64,000 nucleotides of DNA from Warburgia ugandensis (lineage: Eukaryota > Streptophyta > Magnoliopsida > Canellales > Canellaceae): positions 47,258,001 through 47,322,000 of the forward strand of contig CP141127.1 of assembly GCA_035236585.1 (NCBI GenBank). Direction: 5' to 3'. The position numbers were made by a program, and so were the translations under genes. Below are positions 36,460 through 49,174 of this stretch, in pieces. The number at the start of each line of letters is the position of its first letter. Positions within the stretch are counted from its first letter, which is position 1. The notes below the pieces were generated by a model. The model made no database searches and was not told where the DNA came from. It saw nothing but the letters and a program-made list of their open reading frames with translations.

Positions 36460-36860
36460 CCTATTGATCACTAGATCTGATGTTTAGAATGATCTTTAAA
36501 TCATTCATATCAAAGTATTTTCTATTTCTAAGTCTTTGTGTGTCCATCTCCTTGATCTTGATCTTTCATAGATCCTTTGATCAACAATCTATACTTATTG
36601 ATAAAGATCAAGGTCCTAGATCTTTTATCATCTAGTTCTTCTTTGATCTAAGTTTAGTTATTGGATCATCCCTAAGGAGGATGATCTTGGTTTTCTTCCT
36701 TGAATCATCTTTGATCAAGGGTTTGGATTACCTAATCTAATGAACTAGATTTGATCTATAACATGCATACTAAATATAATACAATATTCTTGTTCTTATT
36801 ATTCATGATCATTCAAGATCTAATGGATCTTGTTTGATCATCCTTATCTTACTTATAGTT
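36460..36860. repeat. GATC-dense stretch within the solo LTR
   Basis: GATC occurs about 18 times in 400 bases here, often as TAGATC, TTGATC or GGATC. By chance one or two would be expected. Matching parts of the other family 2 LTRs (2870-4800 and 60220-60560) share the bias. Confidence 0.6.
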
Positions 36861-36910
36861 TTTATTAGGGTTAGATAATTTACTAACCTTTTATGTTCTT
36901 GTTATTATTA

Positions 36911-36939
36911 TTCAACCAGTTAATGTTTTGCTGGTTGAA
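36911..36939. other. Conserved 9-bp stem hairpin
   Basis: TTCAACCAG and CTGGTTGAA form a perfect stem around an 11-base loop. The copy at 3431-3457 keeps an 8-bp stem. The copy near 60720 has lost part of the right arm. Confidence 0.55.
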
Positions 36940-39297
36940 GATAACTTATTTTAGCCTAAGTCTAGAATGCTCCTCTTATTTCAAATTAGCTAAGGTTTAC
37001 AAGCTGAATGGGTGAACACAAAGTGGTTACTTCAATCCTCATGTAAAGAGGCGTTTGGACCTCATAAACGTCAACAGAAGGTAAGGGACGAGCGAGGCTC
37101 TATTAGACAACCCCCTTAACCACTATGTTCAACATTCACTAGAGTGACCTTAGCTCAACCTTTCATAAGGTTCCTATAAGCATGTTGACCCTAAGTACTC
37201 TTTCTAAATTTTTTTATTAAGTCCATGAACATTTACAATGTCATTCATGGGGTTTATTATTCTCCTAGTTTGGGCCAAGGATTTGATAATCCTCATATTG
37301 TCCTATTAACTATAGCCCTTACTAATTAAGTCCAAAATAATCCATTCTTATTTGTGTCATGAAACTCTACTTTCTCATTAGATTCTATTTTTGGTGTTTT
37401 ATGCTCTTTATCTCATAACAAGTAGATCTACTAATGAAATTTAACCATAAATGAATTATAAATTCAAGGGATAAAACTACATAATTGAACAACTTAATGA
37501 TAATGATACAAGGTACTTAAAATTACACTAGCATGATTTTCAACTAACATACCTTAATAACTCAATTTAAACTAACATGAACCTAAGGTACAATCTCATA
37601 CTATAGTATAATCTTACTGAAATCCTAGCATGGTCCTAAGTTACAATGGCATAAAATCATACTAACTTGGTCCTAAGTTACACTTGCATAAAACCACACT
37701 AACATGCCCCTAACATAATTAAATCTAGCAACCTATTATAACAATCTAATCACATATCATACTAAAGTCTAAAAGTTGCACTAGCATACTTTATAACATA
37801 AATCACATTTAAAATGCTATTATCATTTAATATAGAAATGAAACTAATGACATTAATTTTTTTAGAAACCTTTTACTTTTGATCCAACTATTAGATCTTA
37901 GATCTTTTCCTTTTAATCAAGGGTTTTAATTACATTTAGGGGTTTTTCTTCATTAAGGTCCAAAGATCATATTGCTTTGTTTTTTTCATATTCAATCCAT
38001 GATCTCCCTAGATTTCATCATATTAACATTCATTCCATCCATCCCAAGGATCTAATCACACATGATCTCATTGATCAAGTGGGTCTCTTTGTATTTTTAG
38101 GATTTTTCTACCATAACGGGTAGATCCCTTGATATATCTCAGATATGTCCAAATAAACCATAGATATCACTTTATTTCAATAGTATATCATTATTAAAAT
38201 AGATTAACAAGATCTGATCACCTCAGATCTTGAAGATCTTGGAAATTGGAAACTTATTTCCTAAATATAGAGAGTTTCATAAGATATTTTCTACATTTTA
38301 TCATTTTCATAAGAAACTAGAGGTTGTAAGATTTCCATAGCTTCTTTCCGATCTCAATTTGGAGTTCATATGACTCTTCAATTGAGTCTAGAAGTTCACT
38401 GTCCATTCCTAGGGTCTAGATATGATCTGGGCCCTTCAAAACGGACAGCCCAAATCATTCATGCAGAACATGCAAGGGGGGACTGGTCGGGCAATGCCTC
38501 TGTCACCGGGACAAACGCATGATGCGCTTGCCCAATCACCGGCGCTCGAGCACAGTCATCCCGTTGGGATGATGTCGCACATGTGGCGTACAAGCGGAAA
38601 CGTTGTCGCGTGCTTGCTTTTTTGTGCGACATTTGGCACGGTGTCCTGGGGAACCCGATCCGATTAGGAGATTGGATAGTCCATTCTAGACTATCCTATC
38701 AATCCCTCTCAATTGAGGGTCTAAAACTTAATATAATTTTGTGAAACTTTTACCCTAGGGGTTTTGGAAGGGTCAGATTTTCCATCTGAGCCCTCAATCA
38801 TCATGAATTGAAGGTTCTGATCTTTACTTTATTTTTACAATTTTTCACCCAAATCAAATTACAGTAAAATAATATTTTTATTAAACAACAATAAATATGT
38901 CTAGGAAGTAGTTCCACCTAGTTGATTGGAGAAAAACGTCTGTTATATAGTGCAAATTACGAGAATACCAGTTTGATGATAAGATAGCCCAAGATCCACT
39001 TGTCTTGTGATTTTCGTTATTTAAATTGTTGGATCTTGAAATTTCTTTGGGTGTTTTGTATCTAAGGTATGGTAGGAAATCTTATATTGTGTGATCTATG
39101 ATATTTGATCTGGAATAGAGTGCCTAATTGAATTTAGGTCTCTTGTTCTAATCTAGAGAGAGAAAAGAGAAAATGAAAGAAAGAGATCTTTTAGGAGTTT
39201 TGGGACTTTGGGAAGGGATCTATGTCTGGTTTTGTAGGGGAAGTCCAGATAATTTTCTAGAAATTTTATGAAAATTTTTAGAGGATTTTTGGGGGTC

Positions 39298-39305
39298 TTT
39301 TTATA
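39298..39305 (-). promoter_or_regulatory. TATA box of family 2 solo LTR
   Basis: The minus strand reads TATAAAAA, 568 bases from the LTR start, matching the site at 8577-8584. Confidence 0.5.
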
Positions 39306-39878
39306 GGCACTTTGGGTGTTTTTCATGATTATGTGTAATGATTATAATTTATTCTTTTTATTATTTACTTAGCATTAGATTCTCCACCACCACCTTTTTC
39401 TCCACTACTAGCTAGTAGTGGTTTCACCCATGATTTCACATGGGCTGGTCACTGGATTCCTTTTTAGGTCCCTTGTGGGCCTCACATAGTGTAAAAAGAC
39501 CATTTTTGCCCTTTATGTATAAAAATTAGGGTTTATTCTCATGATCTTGGAATTGAGCACACTTAGTGGCGTTGGATTCATATTTCTCAGCACATTCTAA
39601 ATTTTGATGTCTCAGATCTCAATTATGGGTAAAATTACTATTTTACCCTTTTGTCCATAAAATTAAGGATTTTTCATCTGAATTTTGAATTTGTCATGTA
39701 TATAGTCATTCTGAAGGGTTTGCTGAGTTCAATTTCAATTATACATGTCTTATCCCTTGATTATACTTTGATAAGAAGTACATTCTAAGCAACCCTAATA
39801 TTCCAGCCCAAAATTTTTGAAACTCAAACTTTATTGATTTTCTCAATCAATTACAAAAATTGGGATTATTACAAATTT

Positions 39879-42716
39879 AAACTTGGAAACTAAAACAAAC
39901 TAAGAAGGAAACATGCGTGGATTTTTAGAAACTAGAATTAAAAGAAACTTTCTAAAAACTAAGTTTAAGAAAATAGAAACTTACTAAACTAACATGTAAG
40001 CAACTAAGGGAAACTAATTCTAAATTAGAATGAATCAAACTAACTTAAGGAAACCACTAAAAAGAAACTTTCCTAATCTAACACTTTCCTGGACTAAAAC
40101 TTCCTAGAGTGTAAAAGTGACAAGAATTGATAAATCTAACATGAACTATAATGGAAAATAATTAATGGATATAGTAAACAACATGAAAATATAAATGGGT
40201 TCCTAAGTATTCAAGCAAATAAGATTTATAGATGGCTAGAAACAAAGCACAAATTTAAGGGGAGAAAAATTCTAGACTTCAACTACTTAAGAACATCAAA
40301 CCAATCAAGCAATAGGAAGCAATTTAAACAAAAAATTTTATGTAAGAAAACAACCTAATCGAAATTACTTTGATGAAATAAAAATTCCATAATGAGAATT
40401 CCCACAAAAATTTATTAAATTACCTCCAAATTTCATAAAAAATTAGATGTATAATACATGTTCCATTGTTGAAAATTGTACCTAATCTAAACAACACCAA
40501 CAATGTAATTTAATGCTTACATAATGAATTATGATAACATGTAAAGAAAACCCTGAAAGGAATTCCAAGGAAAAGAAAGTAAAGTGGGTGAACTAAGGCA
40601 AGGAAATTAACTTGAAAGCAAGGTGAAAAACATGAATTTCAAGAGAGAAAATCAAGGTCCTAAACTAACTCTTCTCTTGGCTATCACTACCAGAAATGAG
40701 TTGAATTGAATCTTAAGGGAACAAAAATGAAAAACAAGTGGAATTGGGGTAAAGAAAGAAGGAAAAGCTAGATGGAAAGGAAGGTGCAAAATTAGAAAAC
40801 AAAACAATTGAAATGAAAGCAATGAAAACTAAACCAAAGTAGGAAAACTACTAACCTGAATTGGATTGCAAATAACTAAGATGATAACTAGAAATCCAAA
40901 GGAAGAAATGCATTTAAGAAATCCCAAAGTCTAGTAGCAAATAATATAAAAGGAGAGCTTGATTTCAAGGTGTCTCACCCACCTCTACTTGGAAAATTTG
41001 TATGAAACATGGGCTATATATAGACAATTCAGTTTTTAACATAGGAAGGGGTTAAACCATGAGGAAATTAGCCCTATGGTTAGTGTATTAAATGAGAAAA
41101 GGTTAGGTGAAAGATGAATTAGCAAGATGATGTTATAAATGTGACAAAAAAAATAAAAAATAAAGAGCATGGTTGTCTAGTTTCTAATTTTGAAAAGGGC
41201 GTCGATGTCTTTTTCCTAAAAGGAAAGTGGAGCTCTTTCCCTTCTAATTTTGTGATGTTTGGTTGATAGAAAGTCAAGGAATATGTAAGAAATAAGGATT
41301 AGGAAAGATGGGGAAAGATCTAGGGTTTTGAAGTTATTTGAATTGAAGTAGATCTAAGGTTACCTATTTAGGAAACCACTTGATCACCAATTAGGAAAGG
41401 GGGGGCATCCTTTTTATGATGAGGTGCCTCCCTCCATTAACTTAGAACCCTAGGAAAGAGAGTGGAAAAAAATGTAGGAGATGGAGTTGACAAGTAGGGT
41501 TTCTCTCTTGATGGGCCACCAATGCATAATCATCTTACTTTTAACATAATTCTCTCAAACATTCTAATTAAACCTTGAAAATGTAAATTTAGAAAGTGAA
41601 TCATTACTTGAATTAGACTCCATGTGGCAAGTGGCTTATGTGGCTCACTTTGAGGGCTCGTTTGGCTAGGCTTTAAGGCTCACACCCTTGGCTTTAATGG
41701 CTTGAATGGCTCTCATGCAAAGGTAGTGGAAATGCATGGCTTACTTCACGGGCCCATTTTAATCACCTTTAGTTCTTCCAGATACTTCCATTATTTCATC
41801 ATTTTTTCTTGATATGATTTTGGACTTTGATCTAGTTTGAAATGTTGAAATTTAAGCCTTGACTCCATCTTTTGATCTTGATCTTCAATTCTAATATCGA
41901 TAAATCTCAGCATTTGGATCATCTCTCCACGACCTACAAAAGGTGCAAAACCCTAATTAAATCCTAAAATTATGATCACTCATATACTTACTATAGATTT
42001 GCCTTTAACCTATAGCTATCACATTTTTTAATTATTAGGTCAAAGAATAGTTGAAAAATATCATGAAAACAAAGAACAGTTGAAGTCTTCATAGGTACTC
42101 ACTATTGCATTTAGCACTTGTAACAAGCCCTTGAACCCCTAGGTTATCCCTAGTGGACAAGTTTGCCTTATGATGGTTTGTAGTGAATATACCCACAAAT
42201 GTCATAAGGCTATGTCCTTAATTTATCTCAGAGAATTCTAATCCACTACTTGCTTCACCAACTTAATAAAGATGAATGAGAAATTTCACAAGTCAACCAC
42301 ATATCAAAGCCATTTTATTCCATTTTCATCTTGGAGTGCAATGTTTGTATAGTTGCATAAGTTAGGACTTTTAAACTGGTATGCTTATTGCTTCATTGGA
42401 AAGATGTTTTGACAAGTATGCTTATTGCTTCAAATTCTCATAGGTATACACTCATAACTTTTTCTTCTTCTAATACTTTTCACTTTTCCTTGTATTTATG
42501 AGAAGGAACACTTTTATTTGTACTTTTGATGTTATCACTTCTTTGACTATTGTCTTATTTTTTAAAAATTTTCTACTATCTCTACTCATTTTTGAAATGT
42601 AGCTAATGGTCATTTTTATTTACTGAGTTTCAAGTTTTTTATTATACACTCATTTTTATTTACTGGTGGTATAATATACTGGGTAGGCTTTATATATCTA
42701 GATTAAAATTAGGATG
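39879..42716. other. AT-rich region without recognisable gene
   Basis: This is the right flank of the solo LTR and continues the sequence that ends at 34999. It is A-rich, with many AAACTAA-like phrases near 39880-40100, and has no protein similarity. Short direct duplications occur near 42377-42436 (TATGCTTATTGCTTCA) and 42612-42668 (TTTTTATTTACT). Confidence 0.5.
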
Positions 42717-43250
42717 CACTATTACAATGAGGGGTTTATAAGATGATTAAAAATGGTCATAAAAGATGGTTAAAAACCTATCTCATACCAAGTTGTCTTA
42801 TAAAATGAAAACAAATATAAGACAGTTCTTAAAACTAGCTTATTTTAAAACTATTATAAGAAGGTTTTTGAATAACCTCTTATGTAGTTTAATTTTTATA
42901 AGACAATTTAAAAAAATCCATTTATAAATATGCAAAATATCGAATGGTTTTTTAAAAACCATCTTATGCGTCAAAGTAATATAAGATGGTTTTTTAATAA
43001 TCATCTTATATATCATTAGAAGCTATATAATATAGGATAATTCTTCAAAAATTGTCCCATAAATGTGTGTAATGTAGGAAAAAATTTCAATAATCATCTT
43101 ATAAATGATTAGAAGCTATGTAATATAGGTCAATTTCTTAAAAACTACCTTATAAATGTGTCTAATATAGGACAATTTTTCAATAAACATCTTATTAAAT
43201 CTGTGTAATAAAGGATGACTTTTCAACAACCATCCTTTATCATAGAGCTT
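42717..43250. repeat. CACTA-2 left terminus and subterminal repeats
   Basis: The terminal CACTATTACAATGAG is followed by at least ten copies of ATAAGATGGTT, ACCATCTTAT and diverged forms in both orientations. The cluster is about twice as long as the one at the left end of CACTA-1. Confidence 0.8.
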
Positions 43251-44745
43251 TCACAAATTGTGTGTTCTTTTATTGGTTTCTGTTTATACATTGTTTTTAC
43301 AATTTCTGGAGTTCAACACTTCATTTCTAGAGGCTACAAATCATTTTACAAGATACATTTATACACATTCAATACTTCCAACATTCCACATTGGACTTTC
43401 CCATACAAACTTCTTAGTGAAATAAACAAAGCATACACAAACTTAAATTTAAAAAAAAGGAACACGTGCATCCAACTAGCATAGTTGTAAATTATATTTC
43501 AGTGATAAAATTATTTTATATTCAATAACATCAGATATCTACAAATTAAAAGTCAAAAGATATTCAACCTATTTCATTCTAATGTCATCCATATCTAATT
43601 AGGAGTAACTCTTGCTACCCAAATCAACCTACAAGATAACAAATATTAAATCAATTGAGACATTAATGTTGGAGTCATTTAAGAAATGTAGACAACTATA
43701 GGAATGATGATCAGTCAATTAATTGAACCCTTCTCAATTGGAAGATCATAAATCCTTTGTTAATAAGAGTTCTCATATATTTGAGAATGTAATACCCACA
43801 CTCCTAATCAGATTGTTGTTAAGGAACTACATAATAAAGTCAATAGATCATAAGGTTCAAATATCATATATAATTATAAGTCTAGGTTATAGGGTTATAC
43901 TAAAGAAGTAGTAAACCTTACCTTGATCATTTTCAAATTTAGTTTACCTAGATGGCTAATATTTTCCATCTTAGCCCATTTATACTACACATTGCACATA
44001 TATAAGTAAAAGCATTATATATGAATAAAGAGGATATTTATCAGTTATCCAACTATTGTAATGAATGAAATAAAAGTCAAACTTACTTATTGATGACTTC
44101 CATCAGCGGGCCTCGAATGTGTGTTCCACAAGAATTAAAAAACATTGCAATTGCTCCATGCACATTCAAAGCTAGCAAAATCCAATGGGACATATATACA
44201 TAATCAATCAACTAAAATATGACAAAATTAACTTACCCACTATTGTATGGAATCAGGAAGGCCTGCCCCTTGTCACAACCTAAGAACCTAGGTATGATAT
44301 CTTCTATTTGTTTCTCCTTATGCAAATGCTCCTTCGGTCCAGAGACAACACTATGGTCAAGGAATTTGTAAATGTCCTTGACCTCTATTCTTTGTAGTTT
44401 ATCATGCAAGGACCTGCATAAACTTAATGTCAAATACATATCATATCCTATTAATAAGTAATGTAGATTGGATTCTTAATAGAGTAATTACAAGAATACT
44501 CAATATAAACAATGATGTGCATGTATTCTAGCTAAGCCATATTACATATGGCTAAGAGGTCCTCTTTTAGGATTGGAACCCCTACTACATTGTGGGAAAG
44601 CACATCCGCCTCTATCCTTACAAGGCAAATGTTGTTATCTTCATTGATTAATCTGTGTAGTCAGCTCAGGAATGGAGGTGTGTTTGGTAGATCTTATACC
44701 TAGTCCCTACATTGTAGATGCAATTTTTCAAAAGTTAGTAAAGAA

Positions 44746-44780
44746 TATATGTGTGTGTGTTTGTGTCTGCGTGTGTGTGA
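44746..44780. repeat. (GT)n-type microsatellite in TnpA intron
   Basis: An interrupted GTGTGT run in the intron position where CACTA-1 carries (AT)n. Confidence 0.75.
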
Positions 44781-45699
44781 AGAGTTGAAAAGATTCAATT
44801 TGATCTTAAAAATAGACATAAATACTTGGGATGGGGCAATTGGTACACCATAATTTGTTGCCGGGGAGGGGGTCACCCTCAATGGTGCCCTAAGCTTCTT
44901 TTGGTTAACATTACAATGCAAATAATATTTAAAAATTTACCTTAGGTCTTAAAGTTATTATTGAACACAATGCTATGATTACATATACATACTTTGGAAA
45001 TCATTGTTTTGATATACTTCTTTGGCCAAGCTACATGATATCCGATCACATCCCCAATAGTATGTATATTGTCCACTTCTTGCTAAAATGGTAGGAGGGC
45101 AAAAGTAAAACACACATGCTTAGTGTGTGGATTCAGCAACCTATTGTCCATCATGACAAAAAATGCCTCGTACAACGTAGCCACAGCGATGTAGTTCTCA
45201 GCTATATATAACTGTAGCATGTAGTGACCCACCTACAAAGTAGAAATCACCTATACACTAAGACATTGAACAAAAAGAAGGTAAGCATGTCAATAAATAC
45301 CTCCTTGATTGAGACATCTCCTTCGAACTATTGGTCCTCCACCTCTTCATCAAATGGAAGACTGTAGCTATTGTAAGATGGGAGTCGAGGGGCAACATCT
45401 TGACTTGGACCTTTGAAATCCCAAGGTCCTTATAGAAATCATTCCTTACATTCTCATATAGCTCATTCAACGTATTCTCCTTTCATGTCCTCTATTAGAG
45501 GATTTCATGATCTATGGAAGAATTTGGAAGGAACCACATTGTGGCCTTGGGCCCTTCCTTGGCTAGGGTGCTCATCCTTGTTACCCATAGCCATATACAA
45601 GATGTCTGCCCTTGTAGCAGTGCTGCTTAGAGTCCTTGTAATGTCACTTTCTTAAGTCAACTCTTCCTACACATGCAATTAATAGAACATGATGATTTC

Positions 45700-45757
45700 C
45701 ATATATATATATATGTATATGTATAGAAATATAAATATATATATATATATATATTAT
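45700..45757. repeat. (AT)n microsatellite in TnpA intron
   Basis: ATATAT runs interrupted by GTATATGTATAG. The same intron in CACTA-1 (25530-25545) has only CTATATAATATAA, so the repeat grew in this copy. Confidence 0.75.
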
Positions 45758-46883
45758 AATTCAAGAGATGCAAAAATAGACATACAAAAACCACTTACAA
45801 TTCTTGAAGCAACTAATGCAACATCTTCACTAGTAAAGGTCTAGGAGTTACACCCCTTTGAATGTGCCATTTTCCAAAGAAGGGTGTGATTTATGGGATT
45901 TGTGGTCCTAGCCTTCTTTTTGTTGTCAAGAGAGACATTACTTTAGAGTTAATGAAATAAAATTTAGGCATATTTAGATAGACCTGAACTATAGTATACA
46001 CTAACTTCTTGTTCTTCTAACTGTGCATAACCAATCCTAGAGAGGTAGTGCTGCCTATGATTGGTTGCACACACCATTTGTCCTTTCATACACTTTGTTT
46101 ACATGTCAAAGGAACATGTAATGAAGCAAAATGGGATTTTGTAATTAGAGAAATTAAGATTTTGATTAGCTTGTAATTATCTAAAAATCTAAAGATAGGT
46201 GGATCTTTATAAATTGATTCCACACATCTTGGTCAATGATGCTGGAGTACAACTCAGGGATTGTGTAGAGTATAGATGGATCATTAGCATTTGGAAGTAT
46301 GTACTTCCTTGCAAGATCACTCTTCCATTTTCTCCATTGTTCACCAATCCCATGTGGAGCATTCTTCTTATACTCATTAAAGACATCAAAGACAAACTAG
46401 AGAGTAAAAACAAACATTAGTCTATATAAAATAAAACAAGATAAGGCACTTAGTATGTTGTATGTAGTAAGCATTTACAAACCTTCACCATCTCCCATAT
46501 TGTATCCTTTATTGATGGTGGCACATTTCTCCAATCAGTAATTGAGATTGGCACCATGCTCCTAACAGCGCATCAAACAAAACTAGTGTAAGAATGTGCA
46601 CTGTCACCTATTGCCTGACCTTTATTATTGAACTATACTGTCTCTCTTATTCCCTTTGACTTTCCCATGATAATATGCTCCATTTTTTGTTGGCCGTCTA
46701 CCCTTTCTCTTAATGGACGTACTTGTGATAGACTGTTCTTTATGATGCTCACCATCATCATGTTCCATTTTTCCTACACAAGTGAAAACAATACATTTAG
46801 AATATAACAACATATATACAAGTTTAAAAAACCCACCATTTAAGTGCATAGATGGTGTACATAAATAGGACAACTACAACAAA

Positions 46884-48200
46884 GTCCACTATATAGAATT
46901 ATCAATTTAAAGCATTTACAACTATTAACAAATCAGAAAATCATGCACATAGTTAAAAACACATGGTACTGTTACTAGAAATGTTGACCGCTCCGACAAG
47001 CATAATTGAAGAAAGTATTTGGATGCCTTTTGGATGAAACTTGAAATCTAACACATGGGTCTTATTAAAATAAATGTCCACTATCTAGAATCATCAATTT
47101 CAAGCATTTGCAACCATTAGAAAATTAGAAAATCATGCACAGTACTGTTACTAGAAATGCAGATAGCTACAACAAGCATAATTCAAGTAAGTATGTAGAT
47201 GCCTTTTTGGATAAAATTTGAAAATTGAACACATAGGTCTTCTCAAACTCAATGTCCACTATCTAGAATGATCAATTTCAAGAATTTACAACTATTAATG
47301 AATTAAAAAATCATGAACATAGTTAAAAATACATGGTATTGTTACTATTCACTGAGATAGTTAAAACAAGCATATTTTAAGCAAGTATTTAGATGCCTTT
47401 CTGGATGAAACTTGAAAATTTAACACATAGGTCTTCTTAAACTCAATGTCCACTATAAAAAATGATCAATTTCAAGCATTTAAAATATTAATGAATAAAA
47501 AAATCATGCACATAGTTAAAAATGCATGGCACTGTTACTATTCAAGCAGATAGTTACAACAAGCATACTTTAAGCAAGTATTTGTATGCCTTTTTGAATG
47601 AAACTTGAAAATCTAAAACATGGGACTTCTTAAAATCAGTTTCCACTACCTTGAATGATCAATTTCAAACATTTAAAACCATTACAAAAGCAAAAAAAAT
47701 CATGTGCATAGTAAAAAATGCATGGTACTATTACTATTCATGTGAACAATTACAACAGGCATACTTCAAGCAAGTATTTGGATGCCTTTTTGAATGAAAC
47801 ATGAAAATCTAAAACATGGGTCTTCTTAAACTCAATGTACACTATTTAGAATGATCAATTCAAACCTTTCCAAGTTTTAACAAATAAAAAATCATACACA
47901 TAGTAAAAAAATGCATGGTACCATTGCTTTTCACAAGGACAACTACAACAAGCATATTATAAGCAAGTATTTGGATGCCTTTTTGAATAAAACTTGAAGA
48001 TCTAAAACATAGGTCTTCTCAAAATCAATGTCCACTATCTTGAATGATCAATTTCAAACATTTACAACCATCAACAAATAAAAAAATCCCCCACAGAGTA
48101 AAAAATGCATGGTACTATTACTATTCATGCGAATAACTACAATGAGTATACTTCAAGCAAGTACTTGGATCTCTTTGGAAATGAAACTTGAAAATCTAGC
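46884..48200. repeat. Tandem array of ~190-bp units, seven copies (CACTA-2)
   Basis: GTCCACTAT or a close variant marks unit starts at 46884, 47075, 47254, 47448, 47639, 47837 and 48030, giving spacings of 179 to 198 bases. Each unit also holds AAAATCATGCACATAGT and GGATGCCTTTTTGAATGAAA. It lies upstream of the TnpA-type gene. It has stops in all frames. Confidence 0.85.
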
Positions 48201-48640
48201 ACTTAAAAATGAATATAGAATGGTTTTTCAAAAATCATCCTATATTAAAAGCTAATATAGAACGATTTTTAAAAAATCATCCTATAATCAAATAAATGTA
48301 GTAAGATTTTTAAATAACCATCCTATATTAAAAATGAATAGAGGATAGTTTTTAATAATGATACTATATTTATTTGAATATAGGATGGTTTTTTAAAAAC
48401 CATCCTATATTTTGTATAATATATGATGGTTTATAATAACCATCCTATATTTATTTGAATATAGGAAGATTTTTTTATTAATCGTCCCATATTTTTATCA
48501 TTATATAAGATGGTTTTTAAAAACCTATCTTATATTAAGGGTTCATTTTCGCACTAATCTATCTGCCTACCTTAATTTTTGTTTGAATAATATAAGACAG
48601 TTTATGGATAACCATCTTATATGTATTAAAGTAGTTTCAC
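48200..48640. repeat. Internal cluster of subterminal-type repeats (CACTA-2)
   Basis: AACCATCCTATATT, ATATAGGATGGTTTTT and related motifs alternate in both orientations, some as near-perfect hairpins (for example 48376-48410). Position and content match 28225-28520 of CACTA-1. Confidence 0.75.
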
Positions 48641-48812
48641 CAATTCTTTGAACCCTTAAAATCTTAAAAGCCTGTGAAGTGCAGAGGTTACCCCATCATT
48701 TATTTCATTGATGTTTAATAAGTGTTTGGCATGACACATGATGTGTAAACTTGATTGATTAATTAAATCATTTTTCATACATCAAATGATACAAACACTT
48801 TAATTTGTCCCA

Positions 48813-49174
48813 TCATATACAATCAGATTCAACCCAAGCACCCTCCTCACTATCATCATGCACATAATCCATCTCATTCTCCCCGATTAGATTGATTGAT
48901 GGTATTATTGTAGCAATTGAAGGGTAGTCAATTGCCATGTCACCTAGGTCTTCTTCATCATAGAAGTCCCTTAGGGTGACTGATAAAATAGTTGACCATC
49001 TCATATCATGTCCATCTTGTACATTAAATACATATTTTACTTGACATGCCAAAATAAATTCGTAATTTTGATAGCTGATCTTATTGAGGTCAACGAGGGC
49101 ATTAGTTCTTATGCTATCCTTGTTGGGTTCTACTCAATCACACGCAGCCAAACCCATAGTTGTACATGTATAAT
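48813..49174 (-). pseudogene. TNP2 C-terminal end (DUF4216 part), separated by element B
   Basis: The minus strand reads NALVDLNKISYQNYEFILA, then CQVKYVFNVQDGHDMRWSTI and TLRDFYDEEDLGDMAID, ending ESDCI at the stop 48813-48815. This is the end of the DUF4216 region of TNP2-type proteins. The upstream coding sequence resumes at 57933 beyond element B. One in-frame stop sits near 49137, where Trp is expected. Confidence 0.8.

Larger units (their letters stand above)
35005..39873 (-). mobile_element. Family 2 solo LTR, 4869 bp
   Basis: The unit starts TGTGATGACC and ends GGATTATTACA, flanked by the perfect duplication AATTT (35000-35004 and 39874-39878). It has no internal duplication, primer binding site or second LTR, so it is a solo LTR of unusual length. 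It matches the outer parts of 1688-9163 and the left part of 58503-60970. A TATA box on the minus strand (39298-39305) and a GC-rich block at 38420-38670 place U3 at the right end. No coding capacity is seen. Confidence 0.85.
43569..46768 (-). pseudogene. TnpA (Ptta-type) transposon protein with C-terminal Ulp1-like domain, copy 2
   Basis: This copy is better preserved than CACTA-1's. From ATG at 46768 it reads MEHDDGEHHKEQ, then RKGRRPTKNGAYYHGKVKG and VRSMVPISITDWRNVPPSIK. After an intron it continues DVFNEYKKNAPHGIGEQ, WRKWKSDLARKYILPN, LYSSIIDQDVWNQFIK and MAHSKG. These fit the plant transposase Ptta/En/Spm domain. Later exons give NELYENVRNDFYKDLGISK, then DVIGYHVAWPKKYIKTM and IPRFLGCDKGQAFLIPYNSG. 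SHWILLALNVHG and ECGYYILKYMRTLINKGF follow and match C48 (Ulp1) His and Cys motifs, but Asn stands where the triad Asp is usual. Several stops occur, including TAA and TAG just before the Cys exon, so it is a pseudogene. Confidence 0.75.

Noticed and set aside
46884-48200. CRISPR-like or satellite array
   Set aside because: Units of about 190 bases without short identical repeats and spacers, located inside a plant transposon, rule out a CRISPR array. It is confined to the CACTA family as far as this window shows.
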